Positions 34,775 through 42,442 of a stretch of 64,000 bases of DNA are shown here, piece by piece. The notes under the pieces were generated by a model. It worked only from the letters and a program-made list of their open reading frames with translations, was not told where the DNA came from and did no database searches. This stretch comes from JANPPS01 sp964242575 (GTDB lineage: Bacteria; Pseudomonadota; Alphaproteobacteria; Acetobacterales; Acetobacteraceae). Numbering within the stretch: position 1 is the first letter of the stretch; each line of letters opens with the position of its first letter. A program made the position numbers and the translations under genes. Location: the NCBI GenBank assembly GCA_964242575.1, contig CAXTCN010000001.1, forward strand, positions 76,694 to 140,693, read 5' to 3'.

Positions 34775-35818
34775 TCAGCCATTCTCCCGCGGCGGTCGGG
34801 CCACCCGCACCAGCAGCTTGCCGAAGTTGCGCCCGTCCAGCAGGCCGATGAACGCGTCCGGCGCCTGCGCCAACCCTTCCACGATGTCCTCGCGGTACTT
34901 GACTTGGCCGTTGCGCAGCCATTCCGTCATCGCCGCATGGAACGCGGGCCGTTGATCGGCGAACTCGCGCTGGATGAACCCGCGGACATTGAGGCTCCGG
35001 GACAGCACCGCGCGCATCATGGGGGGCAGCCGGTCGGGTCCGGCGCCTGGCCCCGTGCTGTTGTACTGGGCGACCAACCCGCACACCGGCACCCGCGCGA
35101 ACGTGTTCAACAGCGGCAGCACCGCATCCCACACGGCACCGCCGACGTTTTCGAAGTACACGTCAATGCCGTCCGGACAGGCCGCCCGCAACTGCTCCGG
35201 GAAATCGGGCGCGCGGTGGTCGGCCACGGCATCGAAGCCGAGTTCCTGCCGCACGAACGCGCACTTCTCCGGTCCGCCGGCGATGCCGACCGCACGGGCG
35301 CCTTTGATGCGCGCGATCTGCCCGACCGTGGAGCCGACCGGGCCGCTTGCCGCCGCGACCACGACGGTCTCGCCAGGCTGCGGCTTGCCGATGGTGAGCA
35401 GGCCGGCATAGGCGGTGAAGCCCGGCATCCCCAGCACGCCCAACGCGGTGGAAACCGGCGCGTCGGCCGGGTCGAGCCGGCGCAGGGTTGCGGCGTCCGC
35501 CACCGCATGGGTCTGCCAGCCCGAGTGCGACAGCACGATGTCGCCGGCCTCGAAGCCGTCTTGCTGGCTGTGCACCACCTCGGCCACGGTGCCGCCCTCC
35601 ATCACGGCGCCGACCTCGACCGGTGCCGCGTAGGATTTCGCCGCGTCCATGCGGCCCCGCATGTAAGGGTCGAGCGACAGGTACAGCACCCGCAGCAGCA
35701 CTTGGCCCGGCGACGGGGCCGGCATGGCTGACTGCTCCGTCCGGAAGTCGGCCGGCACCGGACGCCCCTGGGGACGGCGGGCCAGGACAATGCGCGTGTT
35801 CAGCAGATTATCCCCCAC
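34775..35818 (-). CDS. NADP-dependent zinc-free MDR oxidoreductase (CurA/leukotriene B4 dehydrogenase-like)
   Basis: A 347-residue medium-chain reductase that typically saturates an alkenal/alkenone double bond with NADPH. Family features are LSLDPYMRGRMDAAKSYAAP, GVLGMPGFTAYAGLLTIGKP, the Rossmann loop VVVAAASGPVGSTVGQIARI and DVYFENVGGAVWDAVLPLL. There are no zinc-binding cysteine clusters. The GTG at 35818 is one base after the stop of the upstream amidohydrolase, so I prefer it to the longer frame. The gene is translationally linked to that hydrolase; the substrate is unknown. Confidence 0.9.
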   Translation of the reverse strand: MGDNLLNTRIVLARRPQGRPVPADFRTEQSAMPAPSPGQVLLRVLYLSLDPYMRGRMDAAKSYAAPVEVGAVMEGGTVAEVVHSQQDGFEAGDIVLSHSGWQTHAVADAATLRRLDPADAPVSTALGVLGMPGFTAYAGLLTIGKPQPGETVVVAAASGPVGSTVGQIARIKGARAVGIAGGPEKCAFVRQELGFDAVADHRAPDFPEQLRAACPDGIDVYFENVGGAVWDAVLPLLNTFARVPVCGLVAQYNSTGPGAGPDRLPPMMRAVLSRSLNVRGFIQREFADQRPAFHAAMTEWLRNGQVKYREDIVEGLAQAPDAFIGLLDGRNFGKLLVRVARPPRENG

Positions 35819-35819
35819 G

Positions 35820-37070
35820 TTACGACGCCTCCAGCACCCGGTTCGCCCGCGCCACCACGGCTTCGAACAGCACCTGGCAGCCGGCCTCCGCCTCGGTGTC
35901 CTCAATGCTCTCCGCCTCGTTGTGGCTAAGGCCGTCCTTGCACGGCGTGAAAATCATCGCCGCCGGCACATGCCGCGCCACATAGACTGCGTCGTGCCCG
36001 GCGCCGGAGACGATCTCCCGCGCGGGCAGGCCGAGCCGGTTCGCGGCCTGGCGCACCAGGTCCACGCAGGCCGGGTCGAACGGCTGGGCCGGGATGCGGA
36101 ACAGCTCCCGCACGTCAAGCTGCACGCCGCAGTCGCGCGCGACGAACCCGGCTTCCCGCGGGAACTGCGCGGCCAGCCGGTCGATCTCCGCCTGGTCGGG
36201 ATGGCGGAACTCGGCGGTGAAGCGCACCTCGCCCGGGATCACGTTGCGGCTGTTGGGCGTCACGAACAACTGCCCGACCGTGCCGCGACCATCCTCGCCA
36301 CGGGCGCGCATCATGCGGTCCACCAGGTCGATCACGCGGGCCGCGCACACTAGCGCGTCGCGCCGGGTGCTGGGCGGCGTGGTGCCGGCGTGGCTGTCCT
36401 GGCCGGTGGCGACGCAGTCGAACCACACCTGCGCCTGCCCGCCGGTCACGATGCCGATGGCCTTGCCTTCGCGTTCCAGGATCGGCCCTTGTTCGATGTG
36501 CAGCTCGAAATAGGCGTCAGCCGGGAAGTGCCGCGCCGGTTCCGGCCCACGCGCGCCGATGCCGTCCAGCGCCGCCGCCACGGTCACGCCGTCTGGGTCT
36601 GCCAGCGCCTCAATGGCGGCATGGTCATACACCCCGGCCCAAACGCCGGACCCCATGAGGCTGTGGCCGAACCGGGCGCCCTCCTCATCGGTCCAGTTCA
36701 CCAACTCCAGCGGAGCCTCGGTCTGGATGCCGAGGTCGTCGAGGCTGCGCATCACCTCGAGCCCGGCCATCACGCCCAGTGCGCCGTCGAACTTGCCGCC
36801 GGAGGGCTGGCTGTCCAGGTGGCTGCCGAACAGCACCGGCAAGCGCGCCGGGTTACGCCCGGGACGGCGGGCGAACATGTTGCCGATGGCATCGACCCGC
36901 AGCGACAGCCCCGCCGCCTCGCACAGCGCGCGGAACCGGTCCCGGCCGGCGCGGTCCACCTCGCTCAAGGCCAGCCGCCGCACGCCGCCCTTCGGCGTCG
37001 CGCCGATTGCCGCCATGTCCATCAGGCTGTCCCAGAGCCGCCGTCCGTCGATCCGCTGGTTTGTCGCCAT
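35820..37070 (-). CDS. M20 family N-carbamoyl-amino acid hydrolase / allantoate amidohydrolase-like
   Basis: A 416-residue di-zinc hydrolase splitting N-carbamoyl-L-amino acids, allantoate or related amides. Metal ligands are in LFGSHLDSQPSGGKFDGALG, WTDEEGARFGHSLMGSG and ELHIEQGPILE; the lid region shows DSHAGTTPPSTRRDAL and the C-terminal His in GLSHNEAESIE. Start is the ATG at 37070, just before ATNQRIDGRRLWDSLM; the longer frame upstream overlaps the divergent promoter. It is divergent from a class II aldolase gene (67 bp) and coupled to the oxidoreductase downstream. A catabolic role for N-substituted compounds is inference. Confidence 0.9.
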   Translation of the reverse strand: MATNQRIDGRRLWDSLMDMAAIGATPKGGVRRLALSEVDRAGRDRFRALCEAAGLSLRVDAIGNMFARRPGRNPARLPVLFGSHLDSQPSGGKFDGALGVMAGLEVMRSLDDLGIQTEAPLELVNWTDEEGARFGHSLMGSGVWAGVYDHAAIEALADPDGVTVAAALDGIGARGPEPARHFPADAYFELHIEQGPILEREGKAIGIVTGGQAQVWFDCVATGQDSHAGTTPPSTRRDALVCAARVIDLVDRMMRARGEDGRGTVGQLFVTPNSRNVIPGEVRFTAEFRHPDQAEIDRLAAQFPREAGFVARDCGVQLDVRELFRIPAQPFDPACVDLVRQAANRLGLPAREIVSGAGHDAVYVARHVPAAMIFTPCKDGLSHNEAESIEDTEAEAGCQVLFEAVVARANRVLEAS

Positions 37071-37137
37071 GTGCCGCCCTTTATTGTCGCCTGGAGCCGA
37101 TACAGGCATCATGCCGGCACAGCCAGCCGAGGACCAC

Positions 37138-37914
37138 ATGCCTTCTGCACCCGCCCCCGCCATCCTACGCAACAGCGAGCTTGACCGTGACGCGGTTTGG
37201 CAGGCGCGCATCGACCTTGCCGCCTGTTTTCGCGCCGCCGCCCGGTTGGGCCTGCACGAGGGCATCTGCAACCATCTGTCCGCCATGGTGCCCGGCTCCG
37301 ACAGCCTGTTCCTGGTGAACCCGTACGGCTGGGGCTTCAACGAGGTCACCGCCTCCCGCCTGCTGGTGTGCGGCTTCGACGGCGCGGTGCTGAGCGGGGA
37401 GGGCCGGCCGGAGGCGACCGCGTTCTATATCCATGCCCGGCTGCACATGCGGCTGCCGCGTGCCCGCGCCGCCTTCCACACCCATATGCCGAACGCCACC
37501 GCGCTGGCGATGCTGGACGGGCCGCCGCTGGCGTGGGCCGGGCAGACCGCGCTCAAGTTCCACGGTCGCACCGTGGTGGACGAGAACTACAACGGCCTGG
37601 CGCTGGACGAGGCCGAAGGCGACCGCATTGCCGCCAGCATGGGCGACGCGGACATCGCGTTCATGCGCAACCACGGCGTCATGGTGCTGGGCCGCAGCAT
37701 CGCCGAGGCCTGGGACGACCTCTATTACCTCGAGCGCGCGTGCGAGGCGCAGCGCCTGGCGCTGTCGACCGGGCAGCCGCTCAAGGAGGTTCCGCCCGAT
37801 GTCGCCGCCGCCACGGCCCGGCAAATGCAGGAGGTCGGGCCGGAGGCTGCGATCCTGCACCTGGACAGCCTCAAGCGCACGCTGGACCGGGAAGCCCCGG
37901 ATTACCGGCATTGA
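37138..37914 (+). CDS. Class II aldolase/adducin family protein
   Basis: A 258-residue zinc enzyme of the fuculose-phosphate aldolase-like family. GLHEGICNHLSAMVPGSDS is the N-terminal motif, FHTHMPNATALAM holds two zinc-binding His, and FMRNHGVMVLGRSIAEAWDD holds the third. I start at the ATG at 37138, which has GAGG 5 bases upstream; the longer frame runs through the divergent gene. Family members cleave sugar phosphates or act as decarboxylases/epimerases, and this one lacks the features to choose. The stop overlaps the following lipoprotein start. Confidence 0.88.
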   Translation: MPSAPAPAILRNSELDRDAVWQARIDLAACFRAAARLGLHEGICNHLSAMVPGSDSLFLVNPYGWGFNEVTASRLLVCGFDGAVLSGEGRPEATAFYIHARLHMRLPRARAAFHTHMPNATALAMLDGPPLAWAGQTALKFHGRTVVDENYNGLALDEAEGDRIAASMGDADIAFMRNHGVMVLGRSIAEAWDDLYYLERACEAQRLALSTGQPLKEVPPDVAAATARQMQEVGPEAAILHLDSLKRTLDREAPDYRH

Positions 37915-38321
37915 GGCGTTTGCTGCTGGCGCTGGCCGTGCTGCCCGGCTGCACGCTTGTTGACCAGAACACTTTTAACCCGAACGCTAGCGCGGCGCCC
38001 GTCGTGCCACCCCGGCCCGTCGTTGCGGCGCCAGCTGCCGGGCCACCGCCGTTGCTGACCTTGCGCATGCCGGGCAACCATGGCGACGCGATCCGCCAGG
38101 CGGTCCAGGCTGCGCGCAGCCGCAAGCCGGACGTGGTGTTCGACGTGCTCGTGACCGTTCCGCCGGGCATCGAGGGCTCCGCCGAGCGCGCCGCGACCGG
38201 GGACGCCGCCGCGGTTGCCCGCGCCATCGTCGCCCAGGGCGTGCCGCCAGAGCGCGTCCGCCTCACGGCCCGGCCAGAGCCCGGCGCGGAACCCCGGGAC
38301 ATCCGGGTGTTCGTGCGCTGA
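37911..38321 (+). CDS. Probable lipoprotein, unknown function
   Basis: A 136-residue protein starting at a TTG that overlaps the aldolase stop (TTGA). The signal is RRLLLALAVLPGC with a lipobox-like LPGC, so the mature Cys would be lipidated. A Pro/Ala linker follows, then a small domain containing DVVFDVLVTVPPG, ATGDAAAVARAIVAQGVPPE and DIRVFVR, reminiscent of the C-terminal repeats in OmpA-like or BON-like proteins, but I cannot assign it. It is in an apparent operon with the aldolase and rlmI-like genes. Confidence 0.6.
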   Translation: MRRLLLALAVLPGCTLVDQNTFNPNASAAPVVPPRPVVAAPAAGPPPLLTLRMPGNHGDAIRQAVQAARSRKPDVVFDVLVTVPPGIEGSAERAATGDAAAVARAIVAQGVPPERVRLTARPEPGAEPRDIRVFVR

Positions 38322-38329
38322 GCCATCCG

Positions 38330-39499
38330 TTGGTCCGCCTACGGCCGGGCGCCGACCGGCGGCTCAAGTCCGGCCACCCGTGGGCGTTCAGCAATGAGCT
38401 GGCGACCGGCCCGGAGCACCGAAGCTGGACGCCGGGCATGACCGTGCGGATCGAGGGCGACGACGGCTGGCGGCATGGCGCGTTCATGTTCAACCCGCAC
38501 AGCCTGATTGCCGCCCGCCGGCTGGACCGCGATCCGGACGTGGCCATCGACGCGGCCTGGGTGCGCGCCCGCATCGCCGTCGCGGCCCAGTTGCGCGCCC
38601 GCGTCGTGCCCGGCGCGCATCACCGCCTGGTCCACGCGGAGGCGGACGGGTTGCCCGGCTTGGTGATCGACCGCTTCGGCGACGTGGCGGTGGTCCAGGC
38701 CAACACCGCCGGCATGGACCGCCTGCTGCCAGAGATCACGGCGGCGCTGCTGGACTTGCTGCCGCTTCGCGCCATCGTGGCCCGCAACGACAGCGCCGCC
38801 CGCGCGCAGGAGGGCCTGGCGGCGGAGGTCCGCCTGCTGCACGGCACGGACGCGGAGACCGAGGCAGAGGAGGGCGGCGTGGCCTTCCCGGTCGATCCGC
38901 TGGGTGGCCAAAAAACCGGGTTCTTCTTCGACCAGCGGCCCAACCGCGACCAAGTGGCGGCGCTCGCGTCCGGCGCGCGGGTGCTGGACGTGTTCTGCCA
39001 CACGGGCGCGTTCGGCCTGCGCGCCGCCAAGTCGGGCGCGTCGTCGGTGACGCTCGTGGACAGCAGCGAGCCGGCCCTTGGGCACGTCCGCGCTGCGGCT
39101 GAGCGCAACGGCCTGGGGCGCCTCGCAACGACCCGGCGCGGCGACGCCTTCGAGGTGATGCAGGCGTTGGCCGTCGATGGCGAGCGCTTCGATGTTGTCG
39201 TCTGCGACCCGCCCGCCTTCGCCAAAAGCCGGAAGGACCAGGACGCCGGCCTGCGCGCCTACCACCGCATGACCCGGCTTGCCGCGCCGCTGGTCATGCC
39301 TGGCGGCTTCCTGTTCGTCGCGTCCTGTAGCCATCACGCGCCGTTGGACCTGTTCACGGCCCAGGTCTCCAGCGCGCTGTTGCGGTCCAGGCGGGACGCG
39401 CGGATCGTGCATACCGGCGGCGCCGGACCGGACCACCCCGTCCATCCGCAACTGCCCGAGAGCGCCTACCTCAAATCGCTTTTGTTACATCTGTTGTAG
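38330..39499 (+). CDS. rlmI: RlmI-like 23S rRNA (cytosine-C5) methyltransferase
   Basis: A 389-residue protein: an N-terminal PUA-type domain (RLKSGHPWAFSNELA), a central EEHEE-like domain (EADGLPGLVIDRFGDVAVVQ) and a Rossmann methyltransferase with the hallmark QKTGFFFDQRPNRDQV, SAM loop LDVFCHTGAFGLRAA and catalytic VVCDPPAFAKSRKDQ. RlmI methylates C1962 of 23S rRNA in E. coli; related COG1092 members may differ in target. The TTG start at 38330 follows the lipoprotein stop by 8 bp. Confidence 0.88.
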   Translation: MVRLRPGADRRLKSGHPWAFSNELATGPEHRSWTPGMTVRIEGDDGWRHGAFMFNPHSLIAARRLDRDPDVAIDAAWVRARIAVAAQLRARVVPGAHHRLVHAEADGLPGLVIDRFGDVAVVQANTAGMDRLLPEITAALLDLLPLRAIVARNDSAARAQEGLAAEVRLLHGTDAETEAEEGGVAFPVDPLGGQKTGFFFDQRPNRDQVAALASGARVLDVFCHTGAFGLRAAKSGASSVTLVDSSEPALGHVRAAAERNGLGRLATTRRGDAFEVMQALAVDGERFDVVVCDPPAFAKSRKDQDAGLRAYHRMTRLAAPLVMPGGFLFVASCSHHAPLDLFTAQVSSALLRSRRDARIVHTGGAGPDHPVHPQLPESAYLKSLLLHLL

Positions 39500-39619
39500 G
39501 CCGTGTGAAATCGGAGCGGACGCGCTTCCTTTTAACTGCTATGCTCCCATTCTCGTGAGTGGCAGCGCGTGCCGCGTTTATGCCCCAGCCGTTGCCTCCC
39601 CCCTAGTCAGGACCGTGCC

Positions 39620-40660
39620 ATGCCATCTGCTTCCTCGCCGTCAACACGCCTGCCCGGCCGTGGTCAGCTCCGGACGGCCGCGTCCTTCCAGGCGCCGATC
39701 CTGTCGCACAGCATCTGGCAGTTCGCCACCACCAGCGCGGCCTATGCGGCGGTGCTCGCGGGCATGTACGCCGCGTATCACGTCTCGGTTTGGTTGAGCC
39801 TGGCGCTCGTGCTGCCAGCCGCCGGGCTGGTGGTGCGGTTGTTCATCATCCAGCACGACTGCGGCCACGGCGCGTTCTTCAAGTCACGGCGGGCTAACCT
39901 CGTGGTCGGGGTGATGTGCAGCCTCGCGACGCTCACGCCGTTCACCAACTGGCGCCGGCACCACGCGCAGCACCACTCAATGTGGAACAACCTCGACACC
40001 CGGGATTTGACCTCGGACATCTACTCCACTTGCCTGACGGTGAAGGAGTATGAGGCGATGTCGCCGTTCCGGCGCTGGGTGGCCCGCACGGTCCGCCACC
40101 CGCTTATTGCCCACTTCGTTATACCGCCGGTGGTATTCTTGATCCTGTACCGCGTTCCGTTCGAAACGCCCCGGGCGTGGGCACGGGAGCGCCTGGCCGT
40201 TTACCTGACGGATGCGGGCATTGCCATTGTCGTGGTCGGCATGGTCCTGGCCTTTGGGGTGTGGCCCGTACTGCTGATCCAGGTGCCGGTGATCGCCATC
40301 GCCGCCATCATCGGGGTCTGGCTTTTCAGCATCCAGCACCGGTTCGAGGACGCGCACTGGGCACGGTCCTCGGACTGGAGCGCCGTGTCAGCCGCCATCA
40401 AAGGCAGCTCGTTCCTGAAACTTCCCGCAGTCCTGCGCTGGTTCAGCGGCAACATCGGCTACCACCACGTGCACCATCTGGTGCCGCGCGTGCCCAACTA
40501 CCGTCTTCAGGCCTGTCATGAGGCGTGTGAGGAGCTGTTCGGCACCGCCCAGGTGTTGACCCTGAGGGAGGCGCTGTCCGCGCCGAGCTACGCGTTGTGG
40601 GACGAGGCTGAGGGCCGCATGGTCCAGTTTCCGAGTCGATCATCCTCCCGGGCCGGGTGA
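39620..40660 (+). CDS. Membrane fatty acid desaturase
   Basis: A 346-residue di-iron desaturase. The three histidine boxes are HDCGHG, HHAQHH and HHVHH, in the order and spacing of DesA/delta-12-type acyl-lipid desaturases, with transmembrane helix pairs between them. I start at the ATG at 39620, with AGGA upstream, giving a cytosolic N-terminus. It introduces a double bond in a membrane lipid acyl chain; regiospecificity cannot be read from sequence here. It is alone between rlmI and the regulator gene, with a 120-bp leader in which I see no clear promoter. Confidence 0.93.
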   Translation: MPSASSPSTRLPGRGQLRTAASFQAPILSHSIWQFATTSAAYAAVLAGMYAAYHVSVWLSLALVLPAAGLVVRLFIIQHDCGHGAFFKSRRANLVVGVMCSLATLTPFTNWRRHHAQHHSMWNNLDTRDLTSDIYSTCLTVKEYEAMSPFRRWVARTVRHPLIAHFVIPPVVFLILYRVPFETPRAWARERLAVYLTDAGIAIVVVGMVLAFGVWPVLLIQVPVIAIAAIIGVWLFSIQHRFEDAHWARSSDWSAVSAAIKGSSFLKLPAVLRWFSGNIGYHHVHHLVPRVPNYRLQACHEACEELFGTAQVLTLREALSAPSYALWDEAEGRMVQFPSRSSSRAG

Positions 40661-40738
40661 CGCTGCTGGGATTGTGCGGAGCGATTTGTTGGATAAGTGT
40701 GGGACAACTTTTAACTGATTAGGACGTGTAGCTTAAAG

Positions 40739-40754
40739 TTAACTCACTATTAAC
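40739..40754 (+). promoter_or_regulatory. CtrA-like box (TTAA-N7-TTAAC)
   Basis: TTAA (40739-40742), seven bases, then TTAAC (40750-40754) fits the alphaproteobacterial CtrA consensus exactly. It lies in an AT-rich 173-bp gap before the OmpR-type regulator. If the GATAAT at 40796-40801 is the -10 box, this site is centred near -61. A partial half-site TTAAC occurs at 40711-40715 and another at 40817-40821. Confidence 0.5.
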
Positions 40755-40798
40755 GACAGACTACGACGTTTTGCCGTGTCAATTCAAACAAACGTGAT

Positions 40799-40828
40799 AA
40801 TCCTTGTTTCGGCGAGTTAACAAGGATT
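40799..40828 (+). promoter_or_regulatory. Perfect 10-bp inverted repeat covering the ribosome binding site of the regulator gene
   Basis: AATCCTTGTT (40799-40808), ten bases, then AACAAGGATT (40819-40828). The second arm contains AAGGA, the ribosome binding site seven bases before the ATG at 40834; in RNA it would be paired with TCCTT of the first arm. If transcription starts inside the repeat, the element would instead be a DNA operator, for example for autoregulation. Confidence 0.6.
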
Positions 40829-40833
40829 GTCTC

Positions 40834-41613
40834 ATGCATATTTCTGGCGTTCCTTCTGCTGCCATTCTGTCCAACCCGCGCGTCCTGCTGATCGAGGATG
40901 ATGCGGCAATGGCTATGACCCTGCTGCGCGGCATGGAGCGGGCAGGACTTACGACGGCTTGGGCCAGCACAGGCGCGGAAGGCATCGTTCTCAAAGACAG
41001 CTTCAGGCCGCATGTGGTGCTGATGGACTTGGCGCTGCCGGACATGAGCGGCATGGCGTTGCTGACGCGTTTGGCCGAGCAGCGGGATTGCGGGGTCATC
41101 GTCATTTCCGGCATGAACGACGAGGCCGACCGGATTGTTGGGCTCGAACTCGGCGCTGACGACTATATCGCCAAGCCGCCAAGCCTGCGTGAGATGATCG
41201 CCCGTATCCGCGCGGTGCACCGGCGCATCAGCGTCCGCGCTGAGCCGCGCCCCATCTCGCAACCGACGCAGGTGCTCAAGATCGGGCCGATCCGGATTAA
41301 TGTGCTGCACCGGACGGTGCATGCCGATGACGGCCGGCGACTGGCCCTAACCTCTGCGGAGTTCAGCGCGTTGGAAACCCTGGCCGCCGCCGCCGGGGCA
41401 GCAGTGTCCCGTGACAAGCTGTCGGAGGCCGCCTTGCGCCGCCCATGGCGGGCCGAGGATCGCAGCGTGGACCAGCTCGTATTCAACCTTCGGCAAAAGC
41501 TGCCAACGGACGAAGGCGGAGGCATGTTGATCCAAAGCATCCGCGGCTCCGGCTATTGGCTGCGTGCGCCAGAAGGCGCAGTGCAGGCCACCGAGGCGGA
41601 GATGGCGGCTTGA
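40834..41613 (+). CDS. OmpR-family response regulator (receiver plus winged helix)
   Basis: A 259-residue two-component regulator. The receiver has the acidic pair Glu21-Asp22-Asp23 in VLLIEDD, the phosphoacceptor Asp65 in VVLMDLALPDMSG and the Lys in GADDYIAKPPS. The C-terminal winged helix is recognisable from LTSAEFSALETLAA, VDQLVFNLRQKL and IQSIRGSGYWL. The start at 40834 has AAGGA seven bases upstream. There is no adjacent sensor kinase, so it is an orphan here; its upstream region contains a CtrA-like box and an inverted repeat. It ends at a bidirectional-looking hairpin facing the DsbA-like gene. Confidence 0.93.
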   Translation: MHISGVPSAAILSNPRVLLIEDDAAMAMTLLRGMERAGLTTAWASTGAEGIVLKDSFRPHVVLMDLALPDMSGMALLTRLAEQRDCGVIVISGMNDEADRIVGLELGADDYIAKPPSLREMIARIRAVHRRISVRAEPRPISQPTQVLKIGPIRINVLHRTVHADDGRRLALTSAEFSALETLAAAAGAAVSRDKLSEAALRRPWRAEDRSVDQLVFNLRQKLPTDEGGGMLIQSIRGSGYWLRAPEGAVQATEAEMAA

Positions 41614-41641
41614 TGCCTGGGCTCAGTTAAGGGGTGCTAGC

Positions 41642-41667
41642 GCGTTGTCCGGTGTCCCGGGCAACGC
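41642..41667. terminator. Bidirectional hairpin between the convergent regulator and DsbA-like genes
   Basis: GCGTTGTCCGG (41642-41652), loop TGTC, CCGGGCAACGC (41657-41667): eleven pairs including one G-T pair when read on the plus strand. It lies 28 bp after the regulator stop and 9 bp after the DsbA-like stop. There is no long T run on either side. Confidence 0.55.
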
Positions 41668-41676
41668 AGCGACGTT

Positions 41677-42402
41677 CTACCGTGCGGCGCGCGCCTCCGC
41701 CACAGCCTGCCGCAAGTCGCCGATCTCGACCGCGCCGGCGACCACCCGCGTGCCGATCACCAACGCCGGCGTGCCCTGGATGCCAATCTGCTGCGCCAAC
41801 GCGACATTCGCCTCCAGCCGGGCCTTGATAGCCGGGTCATCCATGTCGCGCACCAACCGGTTGCCATCCAGTCCCACCCGCTCCGCCTCCGCCCGCAACG
41901 TGTCCCGGCTGGGTGTCCCGCCGCCGCGCATGACGGCGTCCTGCAGCTTGAAATATCCGCCCTGCCGTTGCGCCGCCAGCAAGGCCCGGCTTTCGAGCTG
42001 GCTGGCGTTGCCCAGGATCGGCAGGTCCTTCCACACGACGCGCAACCCGGGATCAAGCCGCAGCAGCTCGGCCGTGGTGCCCATCATGCGCCGGCAATAC
42101 GGGCAACGCGTGTCGTAGAACTCGACGATCGTGATGTCCCCGAGCGGGTTGCCCGCAACCGGGTCGGCAGGGTCCACCAGCTTGCCGTCCAGCAGCGCGA
42201 GCACGTCCCGCGTCACGCTGTCCTGCCGGCGCGCCTCATCGGCTTGCACCGCCAAAAGCGCCTCGCGCATCAACGACGGGTCGGTGCGAAGCGCCTCCCG
42301 CATGATGGCGAGCACCTCTTGCCGCTGTGCCGGCGTGAAGCTTTGGGCGTGGGCTGCGGACGCGGGCAGGGCGGCGAGCAGGAATAACAGGGCGGCGCGC
42401 AT
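41677..42402 (-). CDS. DsbA-family periplasmic thiol:disulfide oxidoreductase
   Basis: 241 residues with a signal peptide (MRAALLFLLAALPASAAHA, cleavage before QS), a helical N-terminal segment (FTPAQRQEVLAIMREALRTD) and a thioredoxin-like domain with CPYC in FYDTRCPYCRRMMG and the cis-Pro loop GIQGTPALVIG. This layout is that of the BdbD/DsbG-like or Com1-like group common in Alphaproteobacteria, which oxidise or isomerise envelope disulfides. The ATG at 42402 is preferred to a TTG six codons earlier because the signal peptide starts there. Divergent from the GGT-like gene across 40 bp. Confidence 0.9.
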   Translation of the reverse strand: MRAALLFLLAALPASAAHAQSFTPAQRQEVLAIMREALRTDPSLMREALLAVQADEARRQDSVTRDVLALLDGKLVDPADPVAGNPLGDITIVEFYDTRCPYCRRMMGTTAELLRLDPGLRVVWKDLPILGNASQLESRALLAAQRQGGYFKLQDAVMRGGGTPSRDTLRAEAERVGLDGNRLVRDMDDPAIKARLEANVALAQQIGIQGTPALVIGTRVVAGAVEIGDLRQAVAEARAAR

Positions 42403-42442
42403 GATCGGGTTCCGTTGCAAGGTCTCCGTTCCATAGCATCGG

